DNA of 64,000 nt. It comes from Amycolatopsis xylanica (GTDB lineage: Bacteria; Actinomycetota; Actinomycetes; Mycobacteriales; Pseudonocardiaceae). Positions 50,173 to 62,000 of the stretch are shown in pieces. The stretch covers positions 310,001-374,000 of the forward strand of contig NZ_FNON01000007.1 in NCBI RefSeq assembly GCF_900107045.1, in the 5' to 3' direction. Position 1 is the first letter of the stretch. Every line of letters starts with the position of its first letter. The notes beneath the pieces were generated by a model. The model did no database searches. It saw only the letters and a list, made by a program, of their open reading frames with translations, and was not told where the DNA came from. The translations under genes and the position numbers were made by a program.

Positions 50173-53100
50173 TCAGTCGAAGGTGGCGGTCCACCAGTCG
50201 CGGATGACGGCGGCCGTGGTGGCGGCGTCGTCCTCGACGATGGTGAAGTGGGTGCCCGCCGTGGTGACGTCGGTGTGCGAGGGGTCCCAGGGCATGGCGC
50301 GCCACTCGTCGGAGTCCGGGTCGGGGAGGAACGAGTCGCGGGCGCGGACGAACAGGGCCGGGGACTCGAGCTTGCCGAGGTGGAAGTTCGGGATGAGGTC
50401 CATGTAGCGGCTCATTCCCGTCAACCGGGCCGCGTCGAACTGGCCGAACGAGGATTCCTTGTCCAGCAGGCCGATCGCGAGCTGCTCGAAGAAGCCGGAC
50501 TGTTCGCCGCCGCCCTCCTCGCTGACCGTGTAGGTGTCGATCAGCACGACGCCCGCGGCCGGGGTGCCCAGCTTTTCCAGGTACGAGGCCGTGATCGAGG
50601 CCAGCAGGCCGCCCGAGGAGTAGCCCAGCAGGACGAACGGGTCACCCTCGGCTGCCGCGAGGACGCTCTTCGCGAGCACCTCGCCGACGGCGTCGCAGGT
50701 GGACGGCAACGGGTCGCCCTTGGCGAAGCCGGGGGTCGGCAGCGCGCTCACGTGCAGCTCGCCGTTGAAGTTCTGGACGAGCCTGGAGTGCTGGTGCGTG
50801 CCGCCGGTGACCATCGGCGTCGCCAGGCAGATCAGGCGAGGACGAGCAGGTCCTTCTGCGAGCCGCACCGGTGACGGCAGGGCTTCGAGATCCGCGGCGG
50901 AGGCGAACGACGGGCGGATGTCGGCCGCCGCGCGCATCAGGGTGAGACCCTTCTGCATCGCTCCGGTCAACGTCGCCTGGCGGAACAGGTCGCCCAGCGT
51001 CTCGGTGGATTCCTCGGCCGCCGGAGTTTCCGACTGTCCTAATTGGGCGATCACGTAGCGGGCCAGTTCGGCCGGGTTCTTGTTGTCGAACACGACCATC
51101 GCCGGCAGCGACAGGCCGATCGCGGAGTTGAGGCTGTTGCGCAACTCCATCGCGGTGAGCGAGTCGAAGCCGGACTCGAGGAAGTCGCGTTCCGGGTCGA
51201 CCGCCGCCGCGTCGGTGTGGCCGAGCACGGCCGCGGCGTGCGTGAGGACCAGCTCGCGCACGGCACTCTCCTGCTCACCACTGTCCAAAGAGGCCAGACG
51301 ACGGCGAACGGCGCCCGAGTCCGTCTTGGCCGCGCGACGGGACGGCGCGCGCACGAGCCCGCGCAGGAGATGCGGGACGTCGACGCCCTGCAGCGCCTTG
51401 ACGTCCAGCTTCATCGGGACGATCACCCCGAGGTCCACAGTGGACGCGGTGTCCAGCAGCGCGAGGCCTTCCGCCGGCGTGATGCCGGAGGCGCCCGTGC
51501 GCGTGATGCGCGCGACGTCGGCTTCGCTCAGCTCGCTCGCCATGCCGCTCGCGTCTTCCTCGGCCCACAGGCCCCACGCGAGCGACTGCGCGGCCAGGCC
51601 CTGCGCGCGCCGGTGCTCGGCGAGCGCGTCGAGGAAGCTGTTCGCCGCCGCGTAGTTGCCCTGGCCCGCGTTGCCGAACACGCCGGCGGCCGACGAGAAC
51701 AGCACGAACGCCGACAGGTCGAGGTCGCGGGTCAGCTCGTGCAACGTCAGCGCCGCGTCGACCTTCGGCCGGAACACCTTCGAGACGCGCTCGGGCGTCA
51801 GCGACGACAGCACACCGTCGTCGAGCACGCCCGCGACGTGCACCACGCCCTTGAGGTCCGGAATACCTTGCAACAGCGCGGAAACCGCGTCACGGTCGGC
51901 AGCGTCGCAGGCGGCGACGTCCACCTGGGCGCCCAATTCCGTAAGCTCCGAAACCAGCTCCGGGATACCCGAAGCCGCCGCGCCGCGACGGCTGGTGAGC
52001 ACCAGGTGCTTGACGCCATGCTCGGTGACGAGGTGCTTGGCGACCAGCCGCCCGAGGGTGCCCGCCGCACCCGTGATGAGCGTCGTCCCGCCGAACACCG
52101 TCGCCGGCGTGGCGTCCTCGGCCACCGGCACCTTGACCAGGCGGGCCGCGTGCATGATCCCGCCGCGCAGCACCACCTGCGGCTCGCCGGAGCCCGCGAT
52201 GGCCACGAGGTCGGTCTCGGTCACGGTCGCCTCGACGTCGGCGAGCACGATCCGGTCCGGGTTCTCGGACTGGGCCGCCTTCACCAGGCCCCACACCGCC
52301 GCGCCCGCCAAGTCGCAGAGGTTTTCGCCGGGCAGCGCGACCGCGCCCTGGGTGACCACCAGCAGCGTGCTCTGCGCGGACCCGGGATCGGCCAGCCAGA
52401 ACCGCACCGCTTCGAGCGCGTGGTGCGCGGCGGCGTGCACGGACTCGGCCGTGGTGCCGCGCTCGGTGCGCAGGACGTGGACGTCCGGCTGCTCACCGAG
52501 CCCGGTGAACGGCGTCCAGGCGACGCCGAACAGCGAGTCGTGGAACCCGGCGGGCCCGGCGCCCGCGGGGATCGCCCGCAGCACCAGGGAATCCACCGAG
52601 GCCACCGGTGCGCCGGTGGCGTCCGCGACGGTCAGCGTGACCGCGCTGTCACCACTGGGTTTGACGTGGACCCGCAGGCTTGACGCCCCGGCAGCGTGCA
52701 AGGCCACACGGGTCCACGAGAACGGGAGCGCCGCCTGGTCGCCGGTGACTCCGGCGAGCGCGACGGCGTGCAGGCAGGCATCGAGCACCGCCGGGTGCAG
52801 GCCGAACCCGGACGTGTCGACGTCCTCGGGCAGCTGCACTTCGGCGAAGATCTCGTCGCCGGACTTCCAAGCGGCACGCAGTCCCTGGAAGACCGGGCCG
52901 TAGACGAGACCGGCGTCGGCCAGGCCGTCGTAAAGCTCCTCGACCTCGATCTCGGCGCCTGCGGGCGGCCACGAGGTCAAGTCGAACCCAGGCGCGGCGG
53001 CATCCGGCGAGAGCGTGCCGGTGCCGTGCGCGGTCCAGGGGAGGTCGGGGTCGTCGCCGCGCGAGTAGATATCGACGGACCGCGCGCCGTCATCGCCGGG

Positions 53101-56058
53101 CGCGCCGACGACGACCTGCAGCGAGACGCCGCCCCTCTCGGGCAGGATCAACGGCGCCTGCAACGTGAGGTCCGCGAGCACCGAGCAGCCGACCTGGTCA
53201 CCCGCCGCGATGGCGAGTTCGACGAAACCGGTGCCCGGCAAGAAGATCGAGCCGCCAACGACGTGATCGGCCAGCCACGGATGCGTCTGCACCGACAGCC
53301 GCCCGGTGAACACCACGGCCTCGGAATCCGGCGACGGCACGACCGCGCCGAGCAGCGGGTGCCCGGCCGAGTCGAGCCCGGCGGACGAGACGTCCCCTCC
53401 CCCAGTGCTGATCCACGAGTCGCCAAGGTAGTCCTTGTAGTCCAGCCAGAAACGCTGCCTTTGGAACGCATAAGTCGGCAGGTCGACGCGTTTGGCGCCG
53501 CGGCCATCGAACAGCGTCTTCCACTGCGGCGAAAGACCCGACACATGGAGCTGACCGAGTCCATTGAGGAGGGTCGCGACCTCGTCGCGGTTCTTGCGCA
53601 GCGCGGGTACGAGCACGGCGTCGTCGACCGACTGCTGGGCCATGCCGGTGAGCACCCCGTCCGGGCCGAGTTCGAAGAACCGCGTGACCCCCTTGCCGGA
53701 CAGGAACTTGATCCCGTCGGCGAAGCGCACGGCGTCGCGGACATGGCGGACCCAGTAGTCAGCGGAGAACTGCGCCACCTCACCGGTCACATTGGACACC
53801 ACGGGGATCTTGGGCGCGTGGTACGTCAGACTGGAAGCGATCTTGCGGAACTCGTCGAGTATCGGCTCCATCAGCGGCGAGTGGAACGCGTGCGACACCT
53901 TGAGCCGCGTGCTCTTGCGCCCGGCGAAGTCGTCCTGGATCTCGATGGCGGCCTTCTCGTCGCCGGACACGACGACCGAGCGCGGGCCGTTGATCGCCGC
54001 GATGCTCACGGCCTCGTTCAGCAGCGGCTTGATCTCTTCTTCGGTGGCCTGGATGGCGATCATCGCGCCGCCGGTCGGCAGCGCCTGCATGAGACGGCCA
54101 CGCGCCGCGACGAGCTTCGCGGCATCCTCCAAGGACAAGACCCCGGCGACATGCGCCGCGGCCAGCTCGCCGATCGAGTGCCCGGCGAGGTAGTCCGGCT
54201 TGAGCCCGAGCGACTCGACGAGCCGGTACAGCGCGACCTCGATCGCGAACAGGCCCGTCTGCGTGTAGACGGTCTGGGCGAGCAAGTCCTCGTCGGAACC
54301 CCAGATGACGTCACGCAACGGCCGGTCGAGGTGCTTGTCCAGCTCCGCGAGCACGGCGTCCAGCGCCTCCGCGAAGACCGGGATAAAGCCCGCTAAATCC
54401 CGCCCCATCCCCAGGCGCTGGGCGCCCTGGCCGGTGAACAGGAACGCGGTCGAGCCGCTGATCTTGGTCGCGGGGCCGACCTCGGCGAGGCCGCGCAGGA
54501 GTTCGTCACGGTCGGCGCCGACGACGACCGCGCGGTGTGCCCAGGTGGCGCGAGTGGTCACCAGCGAAGACGCGACGTCCAAAAGGGACACTGAGGGATT
54601 CGCGACCAGGTACTCACGCAGGCGCGCGGCCTGTGCGGGCAGAGCTTCCGGGCTCTTGGCCGAGAGCACCAAAGGCACCGCCGGAAGTGGCTTGACCTCT
54701 TCTTCGACAGCTTCGGCAGTGGGCGCCTCTTCGATGATGATGTGCGCGTTGGTCCCGCTGATGCCGAACGACGAAACCCCGGCCCGGCGCGGCTGCCCGG
54801 TCGAAGGCCACGCCCGCGATTCCGTCAGCAGCTTGACGTTGCCAGCCGACCAGTCCACCTTCGGCGTCGGCTCGTCGACGTGCAGGGTCATCGGCATGGT
54901 CTCGTGCTGCAACGCCATGACCATCTTGATGATCCCGCTGACCCCGGCGGCCGCCTGTGTGTGGCCCATGTTCGACTTGATCGAGCCCAGCCACAGCGGC
55001 TTTTCCCGCCCCTGGCCGTACGTCGCGAGCAGCGCCTGCGCCTCGATCGGGTCACCCAAGGTCGTGCCGGTGCCGTGCGCCTCGACGAGGTCGACCTGCT
55101 CGGGCGTGAGCTGCGCGTTGGCCAGCGCCGCCTTGATCACGCGGCGCTGCGACGGCCCGTTCGGCGCGGTCAGGCCGTTGGACGCGCCGTCCTGGTTGAT
55201 CGCGGATCCCTTGACCACGGCGAGCACCGGGTGCCCGTTGGCGCGCGCGTCGGACAGCCGCTCGATGACCAGCATGCCGACGCCTTCACCCCAGCCGGTG
55301 CCGTCGGTGGCGCCCGCGAACGACTTGCAGCGCCCGTCCTTCGCCAGCCCGCGCTGCTTGCTGAACTCGACGAACGTCTCCGGCGTGCCCATCACCGCGA
55401 CGCCGCCGACGAGCGCGAGCCCGCACTCGCCCGTCCGCAGCGCCTGGATCGCCCAGTGCAGCGCGACCAAAGAGCTGGAGCACGCGGTGTCGACGGTGAC
55501 GGACGGGCCTTCGAGGCCCAGCGTGTACGAAACCCGGCCCGACGCAATGGATCCGGTGTTCGCGTTGGCCGCGTAGTCGTGATACATCATCCCGGCGAAC
55601 ACGCCCGTCGAGCTGCCCTTGAGCGTCGCGGGGTCGATGCCCGCGCGCTCCAGCGCCTCCCACGAGGCCTCCAGCAGCAGCCGCTGCTGCGGGTCGATGA
55701 CCAGCGCCTCCCGCGGTGAGATCCCGAAGAACGCGGGGTCGAACAGCGCCGCGTCGTGCAGGAAGCCACCCTGGTTGGTGTAGGTGGTGTTCGGCCGGAT
55801 CATCTCCGGGTCGAAGATCCGCTCGACATCCCAGCCGCGGTCCTCGGGGAAGGCGGACACCGCGTCGACCCCGTCGGAAACCACCCGCCACAGGTCCTCG
55901 GGCGACGAGATGCCACCCGGATACCGGCAGCTCATCGACACGATCGCGATCGGCTCCCGCAAGGTCGCCGACAGCTTCCGGTTCTGCGCGCGGAGACGTT
56001 CGGTCTCCTTCAGCGAGGCCCGGAGCGCGTCGACAAGTTTCTGGTCAGAGTTCGCCAT
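50173..56058 (-). CDS. type I modular PKS, final module KS-AT-DH-KR-ACP-TE
   Basis: 1961 residues, ATG 56058 behind AGGAAG. N-terminal docking coil; KS Cys193; AT Ser628 in GHSIGE with HAFH (malonyl); DH His932 in HVVGGSIFLP and Asp in VLDACLH; KR with LDD and Tyr1469; ACP Ser1633; C-terminal thioesterase with Ser1814 in GYSSGG and the likely His in GTHFTI. The TE should cyclise the uncapped amino chain to the macrolactam, giving a 2,3-unsaturated amide. The AT carries one palindromic element (54379-54402) with TTA Leu555; a further TTA is Leu1673. It follows the upstream PKS gene by 36 bp, so the two are cotranscribed. Confidence 0.95.
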   Translation of the reverse strand: MANSDQKLVDALRASLKETERLRAQNRKLSATLREPIAIVSMSCRYPGGISSPEDLWRVVSDGVDAVSAFPEDRGWDVERIFDPEMIRPNTTYTNQGGFLHDAALFDPAFFGISPREALVIDPQQRLLLEASWEALERAGIDPATLKGSSTGVFAGMMYHDYAANANTGSIASGRVSYTLGLEGPSVTVDTACSSSLVALHWAIQALRTGECGLALVGGVAVMGTPETFVEFSKQRGLAKDGRCKSFAGATDGTGWGEGVGMLVIERLSDARANGHPVLAVVKGSAINQDGASNGLTAPNGPSQRRVIKAALANAQLTPEQVDLVEAHGTGTTLGDPIEAQALLATYGQGREKPLWLGSIKSNMGHTQAAAGVSGIIKMVMALQHETMPMTLHVDEPTPKVDWSAGNVKLLTESRAWPSTGQPRRAGVSSFGISGTNAHIIIEEAPTAEAVEEEVKPLPAVPLVLSAKSPEALPAQAARLREYLVANPSVSLLDVASSLVTTRATWAHRAVVVGADRDELLRGLAEVGPATKISGSTAFLFTGQGAQRLGMGRDLAGFIPVFAEALDAVLAELDKHLDRPLRDVIWGSDEDLLAQTVYTQTGLFAIEVALYRLVESLGLKPDYLAGHSIGELAAAHVAGVLSLEDAAKLVAARGRLMQALPTGGAMIAIQATEEEIKPLLNEAVSIAAINGPRSVVVSGDEKAAIEIQDDFAGRKSTRLKVSHAFHSPLMEPILDEFRKIASSLTYHAPKIPVVSNVTGEVAQFSADYWVRHVRDAVRFADGIKFLSGKGVTRFFELGPDGVLTGMAQQSVDDAVLVPALRKNRDEVATLLNGLGQLHVSGLSPQWKTLFDGRGAKRVDLPTYAFQRQRFWLDYKDYLGDSWISTGGGDVSSAGLDSAGHPLLGAVVPSPDSEAVVFTGRLSVQTHPWLADHVVGGSIFLPGTGFVELAIAAGDQVGCSVLADLTLQAPLILPERGGVSLQVVVGAPGDDGARSVDIYSRGDDPDLPWTAHGTGTLSPDAAAPGFDLTSWPPAGAEIEVEELYDGLADAGLVYGPVFQGLRAAWKSGDEIFAEVQLPEDVDTSGFGLHPAVLDACLHAVALAGVTGDQAALPFSWTRVALHAAGASSLRVHVKPSGDSAVTLTVADATGAPVASVDSLVLRAIPAGAGPAGFHDSLFGVAWTPFTGLGEQPDVHVLRTERGTTAESVHAAAHHALEAVRFWLADPGSAQSTLLVVTQGAVALPGENLCDLAGAAVWGLVKAAQSENPDRIVLADVEATVTETDLVAIAGSGEPQVVLRGGIMHAARLVKVPVAEDATPATVFGGTTLITGAAGTLGRLVAKHLVTEHGVKHLVLTSRRGAAASGIPELVSELTELGAQVDVAACDAADRDAVSALLQGIPDLKGVVHVAGVLDDGVLSSLTPERVSKVFRPKVDAALTLHELTRDLDLSAFVLFSSAAGVFGNAGQGNYAAANSFLDALAEHRRAQGLAAQSLAWGLWAEEDASGMASELSEADVARITRTGASGITPAEGLALLDTASTVDLGVIVPMKLDVKALQGVDVPHLLRGLVRAPSRRAAKTDSGAVRRRLASLDSGEQESAVRELVLTHAAAVLGHTDAAAVDPERDFLESGFDSLTAMELRNSLNSAIGLSLPAMVVFDNKNPAELARYVIAQLGQSETPAAEESTETLGDLFRQATLTGAMQKGLTLMRAAADIRPSFASAADLEALPSPVRLAEGPARPRLICLATPMVTGGTHQHSRLVQNFNGELHVSALPTPGFAKGDPLPSTCDAVGEVLAKSVLAAAEGDPFVLLGYSSGGLLASITASYLEKLGTPAAGVVLIDTYTVSEEGGGEQSGFFEQLAIGLLDKESSFGQFDAARLTGMSRYMDLIPNFHLGKLESPALFVRARDSFLPDPDSDEWRAMPWDPSHTDVTTAGTHFTIVEDDAATTAAVIRDWWTATFD
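54379..54402. repeat. single-unit palindromic element in AT of the final module
   Basis: 24 bp reading RDLAGFIP on the gene strand, differing by one base from the copy in module 3. It contains a TTA codon (54394-54396). Confidence 0.85.
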
Positions 56059-56094
56059 CTCACGCTTCCTGGGTCATATCGAGGTGCTGGGATC

Positions 56095-59000
56095 TCAGTC
56101 GGAGGTTTCGAGGTCTAGGTCGGAGAGGGCCATGTTGATCAGTGCGTCGGTGTCCATGTCGTCGATGTCGGCGCCCTCGTCGTCCTCGGTGACGGCTGGG
56201 GCGGGCTTCTCGCCTGCCAGTTCGAGCAGGGTGTCCATCAAGCCCGACGCCTGGAGCTGGGCGAACGGGATCGAGGTGAGGATGCGGCGGATCCGTTCCT
56301 CGCTGGAGGCCTCCTCTGAAGGCGCCAGCTCCTCGTCGAGGTACTCGGCGAGCGACTGGGCGTTCGGGTAGTCGAAGACCAGGGTCGGCGGCAGCCGCAG
56401 GCCCGTGGAAGCGTTGACCTGGTTGCGGAACTCGACCGCGGTCAGCGAGTCGAACCCGAGTTCGTTGAACGCCCGGTCCGGCTCGACCGCCTCCGGCCCG
56501 GCGTGGCCGAGGATCGCCGCGGCCTGCGAGCGCACCAGGTCCAGCAGCACGACCCCGCGCTCGGCCGCGTCGAGCCCGGCCAGTTTCTGCTTGAGCCCGG
56601 CCGAAGACGCCGCCGCACGTTTCGGCGCGGCGCGCACCAGCCCGCGGAACAGCTCGGGCAGGCCTTCGGTCTTGGCCAGCGCCTTGACGTCCAGGTGCAT
56701 GACCGCCACCGCTGGCCGGTCCAAAGCACCCGCCGTGTCGAAGAGCGCGAGACCCTCCTCATTGGACAGTCCCTCAGTCATCAGGCGCTCGCGCTCGGCC
56801 TCGGTCAGCGTGTCCGCCATGCCTTCCGACGCCCACATGCCCCACGCGAGCGACTGGCCAGGCAGGCCCTGCGCGCGGCGGTGCGTGGCGAGCGCGTCGA
56901 GGAAGACGTTGGCCGCCGCGTAGTTGCCCTGCCCGGCGTTGCCGACCACACCGGCCGCCGAGGAGAACACCACGAAGGCCGACAGTTTCAGCTCGCGCGT
57001 GAGTTCGTGCAGGTTCAGCGCCGCGTCGACCTTGGGGCGGAAGACGTTCGAGATCCGCTCCGGCGTCAGCGAGGTGACCACGCCGTCGTCGAGCACACCG
57101 GCGACGTGCACCACGCCCGTGAGGTCCGGAATGCTTTGCAGCAGCGAGGAAACCGCCGCGCGGTCGGCGGCGTCGCATGCGGCGACCTCCACCTGCGCAC
57201 CCAACGTCCGCAGCTCGCTGACCAGCTCCGGAACACCGGCGGCCGCGGCTCCGCGACGGCTGGTCAAGATCACCTTGCCGACCCCGCGCTCGGTGACCAG
57301 GTGCTTGGCGAACAGCTTGCCGAGCGTGCCGGTCGCGCCGGTGACCAGGACCGTGCCATCGGCCGGGAACGACGTGACCGGCTCGACCACCTCAGCAGAG
57401 CGAGCCACTCGCGCCAGCCTGGCCGCGTGCACGATCCCGCCGCGCACGACCACCTGCGGCTCGCCCGAGGCCATGATCAGCGCGATGTCGTCGGACGTGG
57501 CGTCCGCGAGGACGATCCGGTCCGGGTTCTCGGCCTGCGCCGACCGGGTCAGGCCCCAGACCGCCGCACCCGCGAGGTCCGTGACGTCCTCACCCGGCAG
57601 CGCGACCGCGCCCTGCGTCAAAACCACCAGCTTGGCCGTCGAGTCCGAGGCCAGGAAGGCCTGGATCTCGGCCAGCGCCTGGTGAGCCGCCGCGTGCACG
57701 GACTCGACGCCCGTACCCGGCGACGTCCGCAGGACAACAACATCCGGCACGTGCCCGTTGACGGAAGCCGGAACCACCGGCCAGTCGAGCTGGAACAGCG
57801 ACTCGTGGAACGGCTTCGAGGCGATCGCGTCGGCCGAGAAAGCACGCAACGTCAAGGCGCCCACGGAAACCACGGGGTTGCCCGCCGCGTCCGCGACCTG
57901 CAGTGTCGCCTCGCCCTGCTTGGCCGAGCTGACCTTCACGCGCAGCGAAGAAGCGCCCGCCGCGTGCAGTGCCACACGTGACCAGGCGAACGGCAGTGCG
58001 GGCTCGTCACCGGCGGCGGAAGTCAGCGAGACCGCGTGCAGCGAAGCGTCGAGCAGCGCCGGGTGAATGCCGTAGCTGGCGCCTTCGACCTCCTCCGGCA
58101 GCGAGACCTCGGCGTAGACGTCCTCGCCGGAACGCCAAGCCGCCCGCAGGCCACTGAACGCCGGGCCGTACACCAACCCCGCTTCGGCGAGACCGTCGTA
58201 AAGACCGTCGAGATCGATCGGCTCGGCGCCGGCGGGCGGCCACGAGTACAGGTCAAAGGACTCGATCTCGTTGTCGGACAGGCCACCGGTCGCGTGCCGG
58301 ACCCATTCGTCGTCCTGATGCGAGTGGATCGACACCGGCCGCACCCCGGACTCGTCGGGCGCGCCGACGCTGACCTGAATCGCGACCCCGGCGTCCGGCA
58401 GCACCAGCGGCGCTTCCAGCGTCAGGTCTTCCAGGACACCGAAGCCGACCTGGTCACCGGCGCGGACCGCGAGTTCCACGAACCCGGTGCCGGGGAACAG
58501 CACGACCCCGCCGACCGCGTGATCGGCCAGCCACGGCTGCGTCTGCGTCGAAAGCCGCCCGGTGAACAGCACCCCGTCGGTGTCCGCGAGCTGCACAGCC
58601 GCGCCGAGCAGCGGGTGATCCGCGCTGCCGAGGCCGAACGAGGCCGCGTCGCCGCCCTTGCCGACCTCTTCGGCCAGCCAGAACGTCTGCCGCTGGAACG
58701 CATAGGTCGGCAGATCGACGCGGCGTGCGCCGCGACCGGCGAACAAGGCCGCCCAGTCGACGGAAACCCCGCTCACGAACAGCTGACCGAGTGCCGCGAC
58801 CAGCGTCGGCACCTCGGGCCGGTTCTTGCGCACGGCCGCGGTGAAGTCGCCTTCGACGGTCTGCTGTGCCATCCCGGAGAGCACGCCGTCGGGGCCGACC
58901 TCCAGGAATCGCGTGACGCCTTGGGCTTCGAGCGTCTTGACCCCATCGGCGAAGCGGACGGCGTCGCGGACGTGGCGCACCCAGTACTCGGGGTCACCGA

Positions 59001-62000
59001 GTTCTTCGGCGGTCGCCAGCTGACCGGTGACGTTCGAGACGACAGGGATCTCCGGCGCGCTGTAGCTCAGCGAGGCCGCGATCTCGCGGAACTCGGCGAG
59101 CATCGGCTCCATCAGCGGCGAGTGGAACGCGTGCGAGACCTGCAGCTGTGTGGTCTTGCGGCCCAGCTCTTCGAAGTGCGCCTTGATCGCCAAGACAGCG
59201 TCGGCGTCGCCGGAGACCACCACGGACGAAGGCGAGTTGATCGCCGCGATGCTCACGGAAGTGCTGAGGTGCGGCAGGACTTCTTCTTCGGTCGCCTGCA
59301 CGGCAACCATCGCGCCACCGGTCGGGAGAGCCTGCATGAGACGACCACGCGCCGCGACCAGCTTCGCGATGTCGGCGACCGAGAAGACCCCGGCCGCGCG
59401 GGCCGCGACCAGCTCGCCGATCGAGTGCCCGGCGAGGAAGTCCGGCCGGATGCCGAACGACTCCATCAGCCGGAACATCGACATCTCGAAGGTGAACAGC
59501 GCCGCCTGCGTGTAGACGGTCTGGTTCAGCAGCTCCTGGTCGTCGCCCCACATGACCTCGAGCAACGGCCGGTCGAGGTGCTTGTCCAGCTCGGCGACGG
59601 CCGCGTCGACCGACCCGCGGAACACCGGGAAGGCGTCGTACAGCTCCTTGCCCATCCCGATCCGCTGCGAACCCTGCCCGGTGAACAGCGCCGCGAGCTT
59701 GCCCGTGCGCGCCTGCCCGACGCTCAGCCCGGCCGAAGCCTCGCCGTTGGCCAGCGCGCTCAGCCCGCGGACCAGCTCTTCCCGGCTTTCGGCGGTGATC
59801 ACGGCCCGGTGCTCGAACGCGGCACGCTGGGTCGCGAGCGAGAACGCGACGTCGGTCAGCTCACCGTCCTCAAAGGACACGAGGTTGGCGGCCTGCGAGC
59901 GCAGTGCTTCCGGTGTCTTGCCGGAGACCACGAACGGCAGCGCGGGCAGTTCGACACCCTGCGGGCGCGGTTGTTCCTTGACCGCTGGCGCCTGCTCGAG
60001 GATCACGTGCGTGTTGGTGCCGCTGATGCCGAACGACGAGATGCCCGCGCGGCGCGGCCGCCCGGTCTCCGGCCACGGCCGGGTCTCGGTGATCAGCTCG
60101 ATCTTGCCCGACGCCCAGTCGACCACCGGGGTCGGCTCGGTGACGTGCAGCGTCTTCGGCAGTACGCCGTGCCGCAGCGCCTCGACCATCTTGATGACCG
60201 CGCCGACACCGGCCGCCGCCTGCGCGTGGCCCATGTTCGACTTCATCGAGCCCAGCCACAGCGGCTCTTCGCGGTCCTGGCCGTAGGTCGCGAGCAGCGC
60301 CTGCGCCTCGATCGGGTCGCCGAGCGTGGTGCCCGTGCCGTGTGCCTCGACGGCGTCCACATCGGACACCTTGAGACCGGCGCTGGCCAGCGCCTGGCGG
60401 ATGACCCGCCGCTGCGCGGGGCCGTTCGGGGCGGTGAGGCCGTTGGACGCGCCGTCCTGGTTGACCGCGCTGCCCTTGACGATCGCCAGCACCGGGTGCC
60501 CGTTGCGGCGCGCGTCGGAGAGCCGCTCGACCAGCAGCATGCCGACGCCCTCGGCCCAGCCGGTGCCGTCGGTGTCGGCCGAGAACGACTTGCAGCGGCC
60601 GTTCTTCGCGAGCCCGCGCTGGCGGCTGAACTCGACGAACATCGCCGGGGTCGCCATCACCGCGACACCGCCGGCCAGCGCGAGGTTGCACTCACCGGAC
60701 CGCAGCGCCTGGATCGCCCAATGCAGGGCCACCAAGCTCGAAGAACACGCGGTGTCGACCGTCACCGCCGGGCCTTCGAGGCCGAGCGAGTACGAGATCC
60801 GGCCGGACGCGATCGAGCCGGTCGCGTTGTTGTAGGCGTAGTCGTGGAACATCATGCCCGCGAACACACCGGTCGGGCTGCCCGCCAGCGAACCGGGGTC
60901 GATGCCCGCGCTTTCCAAGGCCTCCCAGGAGGATTCGAGCAGGAGCCGCTGCTGCGGGTCCATGATCAGCGCCTCGTTCGGGCTGATCCCGAAGAACGAG
61001 GCGTCGAAGTCGGCCGCGTCGTAGAGGAAACCACCCTGGTCGACGTAGCTCGTGCCCTCGCGGGTCGACTCGGGGTCGTACAGCTTGGCCATGTCCCAGC
61101 CACGGTTGGCCGGGAAGTCGCCGACGACGTCGCGGCCCTCTTCGAGCACCTTCCAGAGGTCGGCGGGCGAGTTGATGCCGCCGGGGAAGCGGCAGCTCAT
61201 GCCGACGATGGCGATCGGGTCCGAGTCGTTGACCTTGGTGACCGCTATGGCCGCTGCTTCCTCGCCCGAACCGGCCAGCTCACCGGCGAGGTAGCGGGCG
61301 AGCACGACCGGGGTCGGGTAGTCGAAGACCAGCGTCGCGGGCAGCTTGAGCCCGGTGACCTCGGTGAACCGGTTGCGGAACTCGACGGCGGCCAGCGAGT
61401 CGAAGCCGAGGTCGCGGAACGCGCGCTCGGGCTCGACGGCGTCGGCGCTGGAGTGCCCGAGTACCGAAGCGGCTTGCGTGCGCACCAGCTCCAGCAGGAA
61501 GTCCTCCTGCTGAGCCGGAGCCAGCCTGGCCAGCTTCTCCTTGAGCCCGCCCGGAGCGGCCGACGTGGCCTCGACCGCACGGCGCGAGCTGACGCGGATG
61601 AGTCCGCGCAGGATCGGCGGCACGCCTTCGCCCAGGCTCATCGCCTTGAAGTCGAGCCTGATCGGGACCACGGCCGGGTCGGCCAGGCCGCTGCCGACGT
61701 CGAACAGCTCCAGTCCGTCCACAGAGGACAGCGGCAGCACACCGCCGCGCGACATGCGCGACCGGTCGGCCTCGCCGAGTTCGCCGGTCATGTCGGAGGC
61801 CTGGTCCCAGAAACCCCAGGCCAGCGCGGACGCGGGCAGCCCGTTCGCGACCCGGTGCGCGGCGAGCGCGTCCAGGAAGGCGTTGGCGGCCGCGTAGTTG
61901 CCCTGACCCGGCGCGCCGAGCACACCGCCGGCCGACGAGAAGAGCACGAACGCCTTGATGTCCAGTTCCTGGGTGAGCTCGTGCAGGTTGAGCGCGGCGT

